Shown: positions 1-11,890, counted from the first letter of the stretch. The stretch is 64,000 nucleotides of DNA from Arion vulgaris (GCA_020796225.1 CM036753.1:84549941-84613940); one strand, 5' to 3'. Translations and numbers: made by a program. Notes: a model not told the origin generated them from the letters alone.

Positions 1-118
1 ATTTAGTATATAATAATATATATATGTTTATTTATTGACGAGTAGTTGGGATGGTTTTTTTTTACCTCCCTTGAATTAACTGCTTAAAAATTGAGGAAAT
101 AACTCCGCGTGGAAAGAG
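1..118 (+). mobile_element. Partial copy of the GCGTGGAAAGAG-ended MITE
   Basis: Bases 1-118 match the right part of the complete 271-bp MITE at 21117-21387, including ATTTAGTATATAATAATATA, the GACGAGTAGTTGGGAT segment and the terminus GCGTGGAAAGAG. The left part lies off the window. It is followed by TTAA, compared with CTAG at the other copy. Confidence 0.7.
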
Positions 119-184
119 TTAATTGCAATTTCAACTTTTATGTTGCCTCAATCTTTACATTCACAATAACAATATTAATAACAT

Positions 185-560
185 TGCGAAAGTTGGCCAT
201 GCTCCTATCTGTTGGAATCCATTCTTCCCCTTTTGGTAGTGTCATAACTGTGGTCAGCTGGTCAGTAGTTATTTCAGCTTAGACTATCCATGACATTCCA
301 TGATTTATTTCTGTTTCCTTAATATCACTAGTGGTCTTGTGCAGTGGTTGTCTCTGATCTGCAGTAACCAACATATATGATTTGTATGATAACATTCAGG
401 AAGATCCTCCTTCCTTCAAGGCCAGACAAACGGAACACACTATACAGAACAAAAGAACAACTTACAAACACATGCAGATACTACTACACATAGAATTTGG
501 CCGAAGGGCAGAGCTTAACGCCGCTGGATCATTGAAGAAGAAGTATGATGATGGGAACAA
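185..560. repeat. Dispersed repeat segments with other copies in the window
   Basis: The stretch around 205-235 (TTGGAATCCATTCTTCCCCT) recurs near 5010-5035. The stretch 435-540, containing AACAACTTACAAACACATGC, recurs in reverse orientation at about 23865-23975. No protein domain is visible; the element types are unknown. Confidence 0.5.
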
Positions 561-1886
561 AGTGATAGGATGCCAAAAATATATCTTGTTTCCACAATGA
601 GTGTATTTCCAGTGCAGCTGAGGACTATATGCATATCTTTATTCCAAACACGTTGAAGACACATTATGGTCATGATATCATAAGTGTGCCAAGTCTGTAA
701 TCTACCATGTACATAACCAGTGGATGGAACAGGAGAGCAAGTAGTCACTGCTCGAGGAGTATGACTACCATAAATGTGAGAGCTGCAAGGTTGCATTTGT
801 AATGTTGTATTGTATATTAAACATGATGTTTACAAAATATACTGCGATCAAAAGAATGTGGTCTATACCACCACCATTGAAGAGAAATTGTAGGATTATG
901 TGGACATTTTGAAACTATTTAAGAAAATCCAGAATCTCAGTCAAAAATAAATGACCATCTAGGAAGAGGAAAGGGTAATCTATTTGAGTCTTATTAATTA
1001 TTTTATTATATTCATTATTTTGTACTTGTTCTCAATTTTGCCACAATAATTAAATTGTGAATTATAAATCAGTTTGAACTATTTGTATTCTTCAGTCCAA
1101 TGAAAAAGTTGTAAATAGAATTCAACATGTCAAGAAACTGATCAAGAGATATAAACGAGATAAAAGGTATATCTTTAATTGAAATGTGAAAAGTTATTTC
1201 TTGTAACATAAAAATACAGAGTAATTTTTTTAGAGAGCATAAGAAGTAATAAAACTGTAATAAAGACTCATTGTTCTGTATGGATCCGAAACTTGGAGTG
1301 CAACAAAACAAGATGAAACCTTATTACAGACCTTATGGAACAGTTTGAAAACAATCTTAAAATGAAACTTTGGGTCCAGCAAGGAAAAAAATAGTAAAGA
1401 ATGATACAAAATAAAGTTAACTAAAATGTGTTTGATTATACCATCAAATAATAATATTCTGCTTTTCTGTGACAACAGACCAATAGAGCAGTCAGGAACG
1501 GACAGATTTTATGATGTCTTTTAGAGCACCAATGTCTCTTCACCTAACATGGACTGTGACCCTCCTTTACAGCATGACCCACATTGTCTTTGGTCTGCCT
1601 CTCTTTTGAACATCCTCCGGAGTTCACTGTATGACAATTCTTGCGATGGTTTCTGAATCACTTCACAGCATGTAATATTTCTAGCTCCAGTATCAACTTG
1701 TTATCATTAATGTATTTCATCTTGTTTACACTTCTTGAGCAGTTCTTTGCTGCTGATTTTGTTTGACCAAATTATTCTGAGAATCTTATTCAGACAGGTT
1801 ATATCAAATGATGAGTAGATATCTGCTTTTCCGTTTTTCTCTAGCATTCAGATCCACACAAAATTATACAAAGTTATGAATTACTT

Positions 1887-2180
1887 TTGTTAGGACACAT
1901 GTTTGATTATATAGTGATATCTTTTGCAGATGATACAGATATGTTGACACTGTTCATATCTAAATATAAAACATGCGCACCAGATTTTAATGAAGATAAA
2001 GGGTATTCTCTATCTCGGTTGTGCAAATTACGCATACTGATAGGTGCGGCAATACAGGAAAATCATTATGGAAACCCTAGTAGATATATCAACCAACACA
2101 GAACAGGAGTTGTTAGTCTAAACACACTGAAATACATGCTTGGGAGGAGATCGTAGCAATTATGGACATGTGCGATGAAG
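1887..2180 (+). pseudogene. LINE relic: RT catalytic box and C-terminal tail
   Basis: The frame reads FADDTD, the RT palm motif, then after heavy degeneration INQHRTGVVSLNTLKYMLGR and a stop. The tail resembles relics at 35180-35300 and 41690-41810 that end in repeated TAAAC units. Most of the RT is missing. Confidence 0.5.
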
Positions 2181-2360
2181 ATGATCCTCAAATAAATAAT
2201 GAACAATAAGCTAAATGTATTTTTGTAAATGTTCAATTATAGATGGTGTCTTTTAATTGAGCTACAACTATTATATGTGTTCTACAATGAAAAGAAATGT
2301 GTAATTCACAAAATAAAATAAAAAATTGTATAATTAAGACATGTTTTGTTCTTTTGTTAG

Positions 2361-2430
2361 ATACCTGTCAAAATACCTTGATGATGCTGGAGATAATTAT
2401 AGAGAGGCTCAAGTTCCTCTGATGTGGGAG
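2361..2430 (+). CDS. HMG-box gene, first visible exon
   Basis: Acceptor TTTTGTTAG precedes it and donor GTAAGG follows. It starts with one base completing an upstream codon, then reads YLSKYLDDAGDNYREAQVPL and ends in frame before the donor. It is linked to the next exon by phase 0 continuity. Confidence 0.75.
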
Positions 2431-5400
2431 GTAAGGATGTTTATAATAATTAACCTTCAGGTTTTATTATTTGCAAAGAAAGAATAAAATAGAAACTACT
2501 GGCAGATTTGCTCTTCTTATAGCAACCCGAAGTGTAACAATTGTTGCATTATGTCAGAGCAAAAATCATAAAAAGTATCTTCTTCTTCTTCCAACAAGAA
2601 TTGCAAGTTTTTACTCTTAAGCAGCCAATGCCAACTAGTAAAATCTGCATGTATTCTGCAAATTGTGGGAGGCTACTGTAAAGGGTATTATGAACAGAGT
2701 GTTGGGAAGAGTTCTTGTCTAGCTTTCTAGTCCTGGGAAATTTAAACAGGACATGCTGTATCGTCACGCATGCATGACTGCAGTTCCTGCATTATGATAG
2801 GAGATGGGGGTTTATCCTGCTTAGGTGGTAATTCAGTCCAACTTGTCCCATTCTTAGCTGGAAGATAATGCATTGATCATTTTGTTGTAGTAGATTCATA
2901 TTGTCCTTAGAGTTCGGTCTATTCATCTCTGCATACATGGCCCAGTCATTTGTTCATGTAGCTCAGTGGTTCTCAGCCGATCTTCTCTTAAGTAGTTTTT
3001 CAGAATCTGTTTTATACTTTGTATACTAACAGCTTGGTCTGTTTGTGGTTTTGATGGTCCTTGCTTGGATAGGTGGTCTGATTTGTTATTTCCTGAGATA
3101 TCTGTGTATCATGTGATCCACCGTCACTCTCTTTCTTTTGTGCCTTTTTAACCCTGATTGTGATATAAATCAGCCCTAACTGCCTCCATATGACTAATCA
3201 GATCTGATACCATGCTACTGTATAACTTCAGATATGTTACTTTAAAATGAGAATTTTCTGTTGTAAAATCTTACAGCTACCAATCTACAAATGTATGTCC
3301 TGTTGGATAATATGCGATACTTCTTCTTTTCTTTCTTTTGTCCTTCTCTGCTTTTTTGCCGCTAGGCGTAGCAGGTTTAACTGATGATCGGTTTCGAGAT
3401 AATGCACACTCTGTCGCTTGATATGGTGTGGTATTGTGGAGTTTTAAGATGTCTGTAACTCCATCAACCCATCTTTTCTTGGTCTGCCCTTTCCTCTTGA
3501 TGATTCCATTTTCAGGTTGTACACTCTTGCAACTGGTGTATTCGGGTTCATTCTGACCAAGTGGCCAAACCATTTAGTCTCTGTTTTTCAATAAATCTAA
3601 TAGCAGGTGTTGTTCTGACTGTTCTTCTAATTTCCTCATTTCTTGAGTACACATTGGCCGATATTCAGATGTGCCTGTCCTACATGCCGTAACTTGTCAC
3701 CATCACTAAAGAAACATTGCAGTGAATCCCAGAACACTGTGGCAAAATGTAAAGGTTGACCTCTTGACAAGGGAGATTTGATCACTCAAACAGATTAAAA
3801 ATGACATCATATACCGTGAATCAAAAACTGATTAAAGCATAATTTAAGAACCAGTGGGGTCAGACGCACCCATCTGCAGCACCTAAAGATTCCAAACATG
3901 TCACATAAAGAACAAACTATTATCCCCAGACTCTAACAGACACAACAGAGAAGTCATATGTACAGAAAGCTTAAAATTTGTGAGACAGACTTGTGGATTG
4001 AGTCCAGAATATGTCATTCATGCATGTTGGCTCTACAGCGAAGAGGGAAAAATGTAACCCTACAGAGGAGGCACTACTTCAGAACCTGATTGGGTCTATG
4101 AATGATCAGAAACAAAGTGAATAATACAATTCATTGATGCTGTGAATTTATAACTTACAGGAGAATAAAGAAGAATACCTGGAATTCACACTTTTTCTTG
4201 TGTTTCTAATTGATTGATTGGACCATCATCATTACACTTCAGAGAGTAACCATGTGGGCTCTGATCTCATTCTTACACAGGAAGATCTCAGTGGCAGTGC
4301 ACAAACTCGGTAGCATCGGCAAGTGTCCCAGATGGTGTAACTATTTTGTAAAGACCATGCTTTTGAACCAAACTCAAAAGTGCTGTCTTATTACTCCAAT
4401 ATTAATTGAATAAGTGTTTTAGCAGAACACATTAAATTAATGACCCCTCAAAATCAATATATGAAAAAGAACACTTAGTAAAAACAACATACTTTTAAAG
4501 ATTAGAATCTGTTGAACTTATTTAATGCTTATATTTTTTAAAATTGGAATAAACAATTTTTTAGGAAGACCAGTTATATGGCAACCAGAGAACCCGTACA
4601 TATTTTCAAGGTACAGGATCTGATTCAGAGACAGAGTCAAAAGGAAGATTTGAACATAAAACTGCTCTATCTTCAATTCAGCCTTTGTTGCAGGCACATG
4701 GAATGGGAAATCTGGATGCAGTCAAGTTACGAAAGGTTTGATTGACATATTCAACTTTAACTTTATGTATGCTGAACATATGTTATTTAAGTACGTAATT
4801 ACTTTTAAAAAAATGATCATTCAACTTCACTGGAAGCATAAGCTTCTGATTTCTTCAGTCATAAGAAATCAATTTAGTTCATGACCTAAAAACTGTATAC
4901 TTTAAAATAGTACTATTTATTTAATAGTGGTAAAAAATAAATGACTTTTTAGGAACACATGATTAACAAAAGTTTAAGGAAATGGATAGTTCATCATGCT
5001 TCCATCTGTTGGGATCCATTCTTCCCCTTTTGGTAGAGTCGCAACCGTAGTTGATGATGAACTATCTCAACGTTATCATTACTCTTGGAAGAGAATGTAG
5101 AGATTGGGGCAACATGAAGGCTGATCTCGCAGTTAAGCAGCTGATAGAAGATAATGCAAGGGATGATGATGTTGTTGTATACCGATGGGTCGGTTCAACG
5201 TGGTGAGAAATCCGGCTGGGGTTTCTTGGCTAATGCGCATGGTAGGGTTGTTGCAGAGCGAAGTGGGGCATACAGGACAACTACTTCTAGTATGAGGATG
5301 GAGGTTGAGGCCGTTACTGCTGCCCTCCATTGGATTTCTGGGACTTCATTTACTGGGGCAGTTGTTGTATCTGACTCTCAGTCGATGCTTCACAAGATCC

Positions 5401-8400
5401 AGAAGGGCAGGTTTCGGTATGAGTGGATGTCGTCTATAGAAGTTTCTAACCTCCAGCGGCTTACGTGGATATACTGTCCTGGGCATGCGGGTGTTTACGG
5501 TAATGAGAGAGCGGACAGGCTTGCATCAACAGCATCGATTGTTGGGGAGTTGAAGATGGATAAGGGGATATTCTTCGGTCTCTTCGAGACTCTCTGTTGG
5601 ATGAGGACACTAAAATCGATGTTGAATCGATCAAGCGATTTAAGCAGTTTGGAATTACCCTTTGTTCAAGTCGAACTGGATGCCTGAGAGGCAGAGTGAG
5701 AGGTGTGTTTAATCAGCGAGCCACAGGAACCATCAGTATGCATACTCTTCGATATCTGTTGGGGAGACTGAGCACCTATGGGTTTGCCCGAGTGCAATGA
5801 CGTCAGTTTAGTAACCAATAACCAATAAGGAAATGGATGCAGCATCATTATTCTAATTATAATAAAAATATTCAGTTGTGTATCAGAGGTGGACCAGAAT
5901 TCAGGTCTGTCATACATGTGCATAAAAAAATTTCAACTATCATTTTGGAATAATAAAATTCTGCTCATTTTACATCTTCCCCCTCCTTACCTTTTTGACC
6001 GTAACCAAATGGCTATTAATTTAATGGCTATTGTTTTTTCCCATCACATTAGTTAATAGAAATATTTTACTATTTGATAGGTGAAGATTGAGAAGGAGAA
6101 GGACCCCAATGCCCCAAAGAAACCTGCAAATGCATTTCTTATGTTCTGTACAACACAGCGCACATCAGTACAGGAAGAGTACTTCAAGGTACATATTTTG
6201 ATTGTAGTTTTACATTACGATTTGAAGTTCAAGAGTTTTATAATCTACATAATATAAAGAATGGAACTAACCTCAAATATGTTTTCAGTTACCTAAGAGT
6301 GTCTGATGGTGATTTCTTATTATATATCATCTCATAATCTCTCCATAGGGGAGCTAAATCGTTATGCCTTTGTCTTGAATTCTGAAGGTTGTGGGTTTGA
6401 ATACTGACCACCACAGTTCTTTTTACAAGTGTATTTTTTCTAGAGATCCCTGGGATTGTTGCCGGAGCTATGGAGTTTGTGCTATACTCTCGACAGGTGT
6501 CTTCCCATTTCTGCGGAGAGTTATAGAGCTATGTGGGGTAAAACCTGGCGCAGTGAAGTAATCATTTGGCTTTAGACTTATACTCCTCCTATACAGGAAA
6601 AAAGGAAAACTGTGTATGTATGTATATATATATATACACACACACATGCTTACACTATTTTTAATAATTTATTTCCCTAAAGAATCCTTTATGTATTCTT
6701 TATTTCTGTGTATAATACGTTGCAGAGCAAATGAATGCATAAATCTAGGGTATTTCACACTTTCTGAGGACAATCTTTTACGTTTTATAAACATCTGATG
6801 TTGTGAAACAAAATGACTATTCTTCATGTTATTTTGATTTTCCAATTGTTTCCATCTTAGGAACATAATGAAGAGATTGCCCACCATGAACTTACAAAAT
6901 CACTAGCCCAACAATGGAATGCTTTAGTTCCAGAGGAGAAAAGGGTAAGGAACTTTACATATGTTTCGTTCAATCTCTTGTGGAATATAACATACCTCAA
7001 TAAATAGCTTTCATTTTAGCCAGTTAGTATTGATGCAAACATACTACTACTACCAAACCTTCTTGTTCACATTCTTCTGATTGCTGCTTTGCTGGTAGTT
7101 TTCTATCCTTTGATGCCTCATTTCCAGTCAAGGACAGCTCCAAAATATTTTAATTAACTTTTCCTTAAGATTTTGTTCCTGCTGTGTAATCTGGTGCTTC
7201 TTCTCCTCTCATAAGTTTATCATGGTTTTTGTTTTTTAACTATAGATGATCATCCTTCTCTTTTTCCAGCTCTATCTTCCACAGTCATGGGCTGAATCAG
7301 AGGTGTGTCAGAGTTTACATTTAGTCACATCATCTGCCATCATTGAAGTATCCACCTGAGTAGTTAATTGTCTTCTTTTCTCAGGCTTTGATGTCATCAT
7401 CCATATATATCATGAAGTAATCTGGTGATAGTCTTTCTCCATTGGTTGTCCTGTATACTTCTTACTTTTATTTGGATGTTCTGACATAGTTCTGACATGT
7501 CTTGAAAATGCTCTATAAGACACAAATCAAAGGGTTTTCAGCATTTTTCCCCATTAGGCAATCCCATAGGCTGCTCCATGGAACCTTGTCAAATACCTTT
7601 TCTAGATCCAGAAAGCATATATGCATCTCACATTCATACTCAAGAGCCTTTCCACTTAACGGGGGACTCTGGTCTGGAAACTTTTTCGTTGCTTTCATAT
7701 TAATGTAGAATTTGTATTACAATTTTGAGATATTATGACTTAACAGAGAGTAGAAAAAGTTTAATTTTCAAAAATATGTCTAACGCTTGCCATAGAAAAA
7801 TAAAAATGGCAGCCAAACACAAAATTTCAAATCCTAAGGCACTGAAAGTAATGAATATAAATGAATTCTGTTTTCACACTAAGGTGAGCAATTGTAATAT
7901 CTAAAATATTACACATACTTTTTAGGATATATTAAATATTAAATTTTTATGAATTTTGGGAAAACACCCCCAAAAGCAGCTTTCTTTACCGGATTTTGAG
8001 GACATTTTTATCCAAAAATTTATAAAAATAATATTTAATATATCCTAAAAATCATGTGTAATATTTTAGATATTACAATTGCACATCTTAGAGTGAAAAC
8101 AGAATTCATTTACATTCATTACTTTCAGAGCCTTGGGGATTTGAAATTTTGTTATTGCAGCCATTTTGTATTGTTTCCATGGCAACGCTTTGACATTTTT
8201 AAACTAATTTTTTTCTACTATTCTAAGTCATGATCTTTCAAAATGGTTCTACAAATTTTACATTAATATGAAAATAACGAAAATAGCTTCTTGATCCCCA
8301 CACTACCGAATCCCCCTTAACAGCTTTCTAATATACCATGATTAAATATAACTTGATATAATAGAATTGGCACTTGTTTGTGTGGCAGGAATTTGAAACT

Positions 8401-9785
8401 ATCCATGTTTTTTTGGGGTGGATTTGCTTGTAATGCTCAGTGAGACCTCATTTGGTGAGCACATTTAAAAAGTTTTTTTTATCTAAAATAAAATTCTGGT
8501 TTACAAATTTTGTCATAATAGAAAAAAAAACCCCCAAAAATGATTCTATCAGGGATATAATGATCATCCCCATAACTTTGTGATTTTATGAACACTTTTA
8601 TTGCGCATGTGGTGCTGGTGTTTGCAAGGGGAGCAAAGAATTGTACCACTGCAACCTACAAGGCATGGCTACTGATGTAGGATCTAGGGAAGCTACCCTG
8701 GTAAATAAAAAGCATCGCAGGCGCATAACTGGCACAATGTACAATCGCTCTTAGGCTCAGATCAGATACAAATCACACAGAGTGGTTAACAAGTTTTCAA
8801 TATTGAGCGTTCGAAAAAGAAGAAGAACCCATTTATGAAGCTGGTATATATTATTGATAATAGGGTAAGTTACAATAGTATGAATATGTGTATTTGACTT
8901 CATCATCATCAAGTGCCGGCTGCCGTAGGCGATCATGGATCTCCACAAATCTCTGTCTCTGATGTTTTCTGTCATCTCAGATGTTGATGCTTTACCATAC
9001 CATGAAGTCAGGCTATCCAAAATCCCTCTCTCTGTCTTTCTTTTATCTATCTTCTCTCGATTTTACCTGTTTTTACAATGTGTTCTAAACCTCCTTTTCT
9101 CATCACATGCCTGAAAAATGATGACTGCCTCTTTCTTATATTGATGATAAGCTTTCTCTGTGTCTTGACCTCATTCAACACCTCCACATAAGTAACTTTA
9201 GCAGTCCATGGGATTCTCATCATTCTTCTGTAAAACCACATCTCTATGGCCCTCTGAGATTTTTCGATGTTTATTTATTGTCCATGACTCGCATCCATAT
9301 GTCAGTATTGGTTCTATGTACCACTGTATAACTCTCATTCTGAAATCAAATGACAATGACTTGTTGCATATAATGCTTCTCATTTTCTGGAACGCTGCTT
9401 TGGCCTGCCCTGTTCTGCTCTTTATTTCTGATCTTCATCTGCCATCTGATGTTACCAGAACTTTGAGGTATTTAGCTCAGTCCCATTTACTGTGATGGTG
9501 CATTTGTCTACACAGATATCTTAATTAAAATAATTATGATGATGAGATACATGAAAGATTTTATATCTTGATTAGTCCAAGTGTGTATTTGTAGTGTTGT
9601 TGTTATTTCAGATCTACTATGAGATGTATGAGAGGGAAAAAGCAAGATATGAGCGAGAAATGATGAGTTACAAACCCAAATCTGATTCAGAAGGCACAGT
9701 AACTAATGCTGTCACAAATTCAGAGTTAACCACTTCCACTGGAGAAACTGTTAATATGTCTTTCAAAGAGGAACTGGATGTTTGA
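2361..9785 (+). CDS. HMG-box protein gene, 3' five exons (5' end missing)
   Basis: Exons at 2361-2430, 4565-4735, 6081-6188, 6861-6944 and 9612-9785 join in frame, each internal end having an AG acceptor and GT donor, and close with TGA at 9783-9785. The visible part encodes 201 residues. An acidic, Ser-rich linker leads to a single HMG box that begins with DPNAPKKPANAFLMFC and continues through the Trp of QQWNALVPEEKR to the basic helix KARYERE. A short acidic tail ends in EELDV. HMG boxes bend DNA in the nucleus. The box resembles HMGB/Nhp10-type single-box chromatin proteins, but I cannot assign the orthologue, so no symbol is given. The first visible exon starts in phase 2, so at least one upstream exon is required; I did not find it in 1-2360. 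Introns hold LINE relics, a SINE and a 657-bp foldback element. Confidence 0.87.
2500..2800 (-). pseudogene. LINE C-terminal relic
   Basis: The minus strand reads HVLFKFPRTRKLDKNSSQHS and later FAEYMQILLVGIGCL, followed by a GAAGAAG-type tail. This resembles the Cys/His-rich C terminus following RNase H in many LINEs. Degenerate, so family assignment is uncertain. It lies in the HMG-gene intron. Confidence 0.4.
3277..3640 (-). pseudogene. LINE RT 3' tail relic
   Basis: The minus frame has IIKRKGQTKKRWVDGVTDIL, the basic K/R-G-x-x-K-K/R-W signature found at the C terminus of many non-LTR RTs. It is followed by YYPTGHTFVDW, whose DNA recurs in the same family at about 20568-20620. It lies in the HMG-gene intron. 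Confidence 0.5.
4565..4735 (+). CDS. HMG-box gene exon: acidic/Ser linker
   Basis: 57 whole codons between a T-rich acceptor ending TTTTTTAG and donor AAG/GTTTGA. It includes GSDSETESKGRFEHK and a hydrophobic segment SSIQPLLQAHGMGNLDAVK just ahead of the HMG box. The donor is not a strong consensus. Confidence 0.8.
5100..5835 (+). pseudogene. LINE fragment with an intact-looking RNase H domain
   Basis: The 5154-5687 frame has YTDGS (first Asp), SMRMEVEAVTAAL (Glu), VVSDSQSML (second Asp) and HAGVYGNERADRLAS (last Asp), so all four RNase H1 catalytic positions are present. RNase H degrades RNA in RNA/DNA hybrids during retrotransposition. After a frameshift near 5600-5690 the tail reads GVFNQRATGTISMHTLRYLL and ends before AGTAACCAATAACCAATAA. 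No RT lies upstream, so the copy is 5' truncated. The same tail recurs at 12560-12765, 15374-15712 and 24670-24735. Confidence 0.75.
6081..6188 (+). CDS. HMG-box gene exon: N-terminal half of the HMG box
   Basis: 36 codons between acceptor TTTGATAG and donor AAG/GTACAT. It contains the diagnostic start of an HMG box, KDPNAPKKPANAFLMFC, followed by helix 1. Confidence 0.92.
6335..6590 (+). mobile_element. tRNA-derived SINE, type C
   Basis: Shows a B-box-like AAGGTTGTGGGTTTGAAT, then a body with GGGATTGTTGCCGGAGCTA and CATTTCTGCGGAGAG. The same layout is in the copies at 23248 and 23998. Inserted between the two HMG-box exons of the HMG gene. Confidence 0.7.
6861..6944 (+). CDS. HMG-box gene exon: middle of the HMG box
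   Basis: 28 codons between acceptor CCATCTTAG and donor AGG/GTAAGG. The helix 2 signature LAQQWNALVPEEKR is present, with the conserved Trp of the family. Confidence 0.92.
7230..7659 (-). pseudogene. LINE RT relic with motif A, cut by a foldback element
   Basis: The minus frame reads KALEYECEMHICFLDLEKVF and DKVPWSSLWDCL, RT motif A with its catalytic Asp. Upstream coding is interrupted at TTAA by the element at 7660-8316; beyond it the frame continues IRKLL directly into SGKALEYE. Downstream the frame is broken. Confidence 0.65.
7660..8316. mobile_element. Foldback (long inverted repeat) element with TTAA duplication
   Basis: The two arms, about 7660-7960 and 8015-8316, are imperfect reverse complements around a central loop. 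Examples: TTGTAATATCTAAAATATTA in the left arm against TAATATTTTAGATATTACAA in the right arm, and GAATTCTGTTTTCAC against GTGAAAACAGAATTC. Both ends abut TTAA (7656-7659 and 8317-8320), and the termini are CGGGGGACTC and GGGGGATTC. It codes for nothing. TTAA targets are typical of piggyBac-superfamily elements, so it may be a non-autonomous member. Sitting in the HMG-gene intron, it would form a long RNA hairpin when transcribed. Confidence 0.85.
8610..8828 (+). mobile_element. SINE, type A
   Basis: Contains ACTGCAACCTACAAGGCATG, CTAGGGAAGCTACC, AGTAAATAAAAAG, GCGCATAACTGGCACAATGT and GGCTCAGATCAGAT, and ends in AAGAAGAAG. This order is shared with the copies at 27231, 46650 and 55419 and, reversed, at 24784, 27945, 35847 and 58202. 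Confidence 0.75.
8890..9500 (-). pseudogene. LINE RT 3' relic
   Basis: The minus frames read [20 protein letters not shown], then IPWTAKVTYVEVLNEV and FFRHVMRKGGLEHIVKTG, the usual C-terminal order of non-LTR RTs, ending DSLTSWYGKASTSEM and [16 protein letters not shown]. The last block recurs at 33019-33150. Frames are broken. Confidence 0.65.
9612..9785 (+). CDS. HMG-box gene terminal exon
   Basis: Acceptor TTATTTCAG. Opens with IYYEMYEREKARYEREM, helix 3 of the box, then a Ser/Thr-rich tail and TGA. The 2.7-kb intron before it contains a foldback transposon and LINE and SINE pieces. Confidence 0.9.
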   Translation: MYYEMYEREKARYEREMMSYKPKSDSEGTVTNAVTNSELTTSTGETVNMSFKEELDV

Positions 9786-9925
9786 TTGTGGCGCTAATTT
9801 GTTGCAGTTATTTCAACCTTTGATATGTTTTTGTTTGTGATATTATTTTTTAAGATGTCACCAAATTCACTATAACAAATTGAAGAAGATTATTTGCTAC
9901 CATTTTTAATTAGTCTAGTTATGAG

Positions 9926-10600
9926 ATGTCTGACTTTGATATCTGTGACACATTCTTCATTTATGTAGGGAAAATATATCATTGTGTACTATCACCGCTG
10001 TTGTTCATCACATATATCGATCAAATCTGTAAAACAGCCAACACCTGGAACAACCATGGTGAACACATAAAATTTCTTTTTGCATACAACCAGGCAATCA
10101 TATCAACAACAGAGGAACAACTACAGCAACACATTAACAGACACCAGTTAACATGCAATGAATACAATATGAGAATAAACATAGACAAAACAGAAATAAT
10201 GATATTCACTAGAGAGGAAAACACTAGCAATATCTCCACCGATAAACACATATTGAAATAAGTCAAAGACTTTACATACTTAGAGAGCATTTTTTCAGCA
10301 AACTGAAGAATAACTAATGAATCCCAACATAGATGCAATAAAAAAAAATCGAATAGGACAAATGGCGGCAATTTTAAAATGCAAATATATCACCATGAAT
10401 ACTAAAAGAGCATTGCTTAACACAATCTTTCTCCCAACATTATGCAATCAGGGCCAAACCTGGACGCTTACATCAAATGAAAGAAGAAAACTAGTCACAA
10501 CAGAGATGAAATGCCTACACAGAGTGCTGAGAGTATCAAGAAGTGACTGGTTTAGAAATGAAGACATCAGGAAAAAGTGTGTACAACATCAGAACTGAAC
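9926..10600 (+). pseudogene. LINE RT relic with mutated catalytic box
   Basis: Reads YHCVLSPLLFITYIDQICK, then FLFAYNQAIIS where FADD is expected, QLTCNEYNMRINIDKTEIM, and after a break LNTIFLPTLCNQGQTWTLTS and EMKCLHRVLRVSR. Replacement of the Asp pair by Tyr-Asn means no polymerase activity. It lies just downstream of the HMG gene. Confidence 0.7.
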
Positions 10601-10619
10601 TTTATCAAGTAACAAATTA

Positions 10620-10800
10620 AACTTTACGCCCAATGAAGCAGATTACCAACAGACAGTGCGCCTCTAAGAGCAATGTTACTCCGATACAGTGGATACAAAG
10701 CGAAAGGTGGACCTCAGAGATAACAGGCGTACGCAAAGCTTGTTCTAGAAATCTCTTCTTATCCTGACGCTGTGAGGCAAAAACATGATTAGAGAAAAAG
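10620..10800 (+). pseudogene. LINE 3' tail relic (family also at 21041, 36982, 38150)
   Basis: CAGTGCGCCTCTAAGAGCAA, GTTACTCCGATACAGTGGAT and AATCTCTTCTTATCCTGACG match the copy at 38150-38365 and, reversed, those at 21041-21560 and 36982-37195. The 38.15-kb copy is another independent relic of the same 3' end. Confidence 0.6.
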
Positions 10801-11199
10801 AAGAAGAAAGACCTATATGATACCACAACTTCTTATAAACATTTGCTGCAAATTGTTAAAGATGTATTATGTTATTGCACACAATTTTATTTCACATTAA
10901 TCACTCAATGGTTTATTTATTATCTGAAATATTTTAACAGTATTAATGTCAAGATCTGCATATCATTGATTCCTTTAAATTATTGTTTATTTGTTCATGC
11001 TGTGGGGAAAGACATAAGTTGGTTCAGTGCAATGTGTGTCCTTTTGTATATTAGTTATTGCTTTGATTTAATAAAGCAGTTTTGTTTATTGTACTTGTGC
11101 GACTTTGAAGTTTGTGTGTTTACTAAGAGGAATAGAAGAAGGAAATCATTTAAGTAACCGGTAGTATGTGATGAAGAAGACAACAAATAACACTTGAAC

Positions 11200-11890
11200 A
11201 GGAGCACACTGAAATCTTCTGGAACATATAGAATACTTAGAATTTGCACATGATGTATGTGCCATTAGCCAATGGAAAGAACATCTGCAACAAATCATGA
11301 TAGAATCAATAAAATAACAAAACAGATTGGATCAACACAAATAAAACCAAAGTAACGGGGATCAACATGAAAACCGAGCTAGAGATAGTAATAGATTTTA
11401 ATTACTTGAACACTAGTGTTTCTTTAGATGGGAACATTATGGTCAGAATAAAACAAAGAATTGGATGGGCAAATGCAGCATACGGCAGGCTGTAGTTCTA
11501 ACATTTATGGCACCAATACAAAATATTTGTTAGAACAGTTTTCCTCTATTGATCTGAAACTTGGAATATAGATAAGTAAATAGAAAGTATTTTAAGAGGA
11601 TTCAGGCAAGACTTTTAGAAAAATACTTGGGTATACCTAGGAAGATAAGATTAGTATTATGAGACTTTAAGAACAAACTAGTCTGAAAGACATAAATAAA
11701 GAGATACAAAAGAGGTGATGGCAGTTGATTGAACATGTTCTCAGGAAGAGAAAATAAAGAGGGCAAGACATGCAATGCAGTGGAAAGCAAAAAAGGGAGG
11801 CTTAGTGGCACAAGGAAGAGAACTTTTGAAGCAGAACTCGAAGATATGCATGAGACTAGGTTTGAGGTAGAAAGAAAGGCACAAGATTGA
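11200..11890 (+). pseudogene. Degenerate LINE RT relic
   Basis: Broken frames still show YLEFAHDVCAISQWKEHL (from an RT FADD region), a degenerate RIGWANAAYGRL block, and later RIQARLLEKYLG. No open frame survives. The stretch 10850-11200 before it is AT-rich with nothing I recognise. Confidence 0.45.

Noticed and set aside
1069..1475. Two overlapping minus-strand frames
   Set aside because: Low-complexity AT-rich translation; neither fits as the missing first exon of the plus-strand HMG gene.
10843..11157. 104-codon plus-strand frame rich in Phe/Tyr/Leu
   Set aside because: AT-rich sequence with no motif, no splice partners and no similarity that I recognise.
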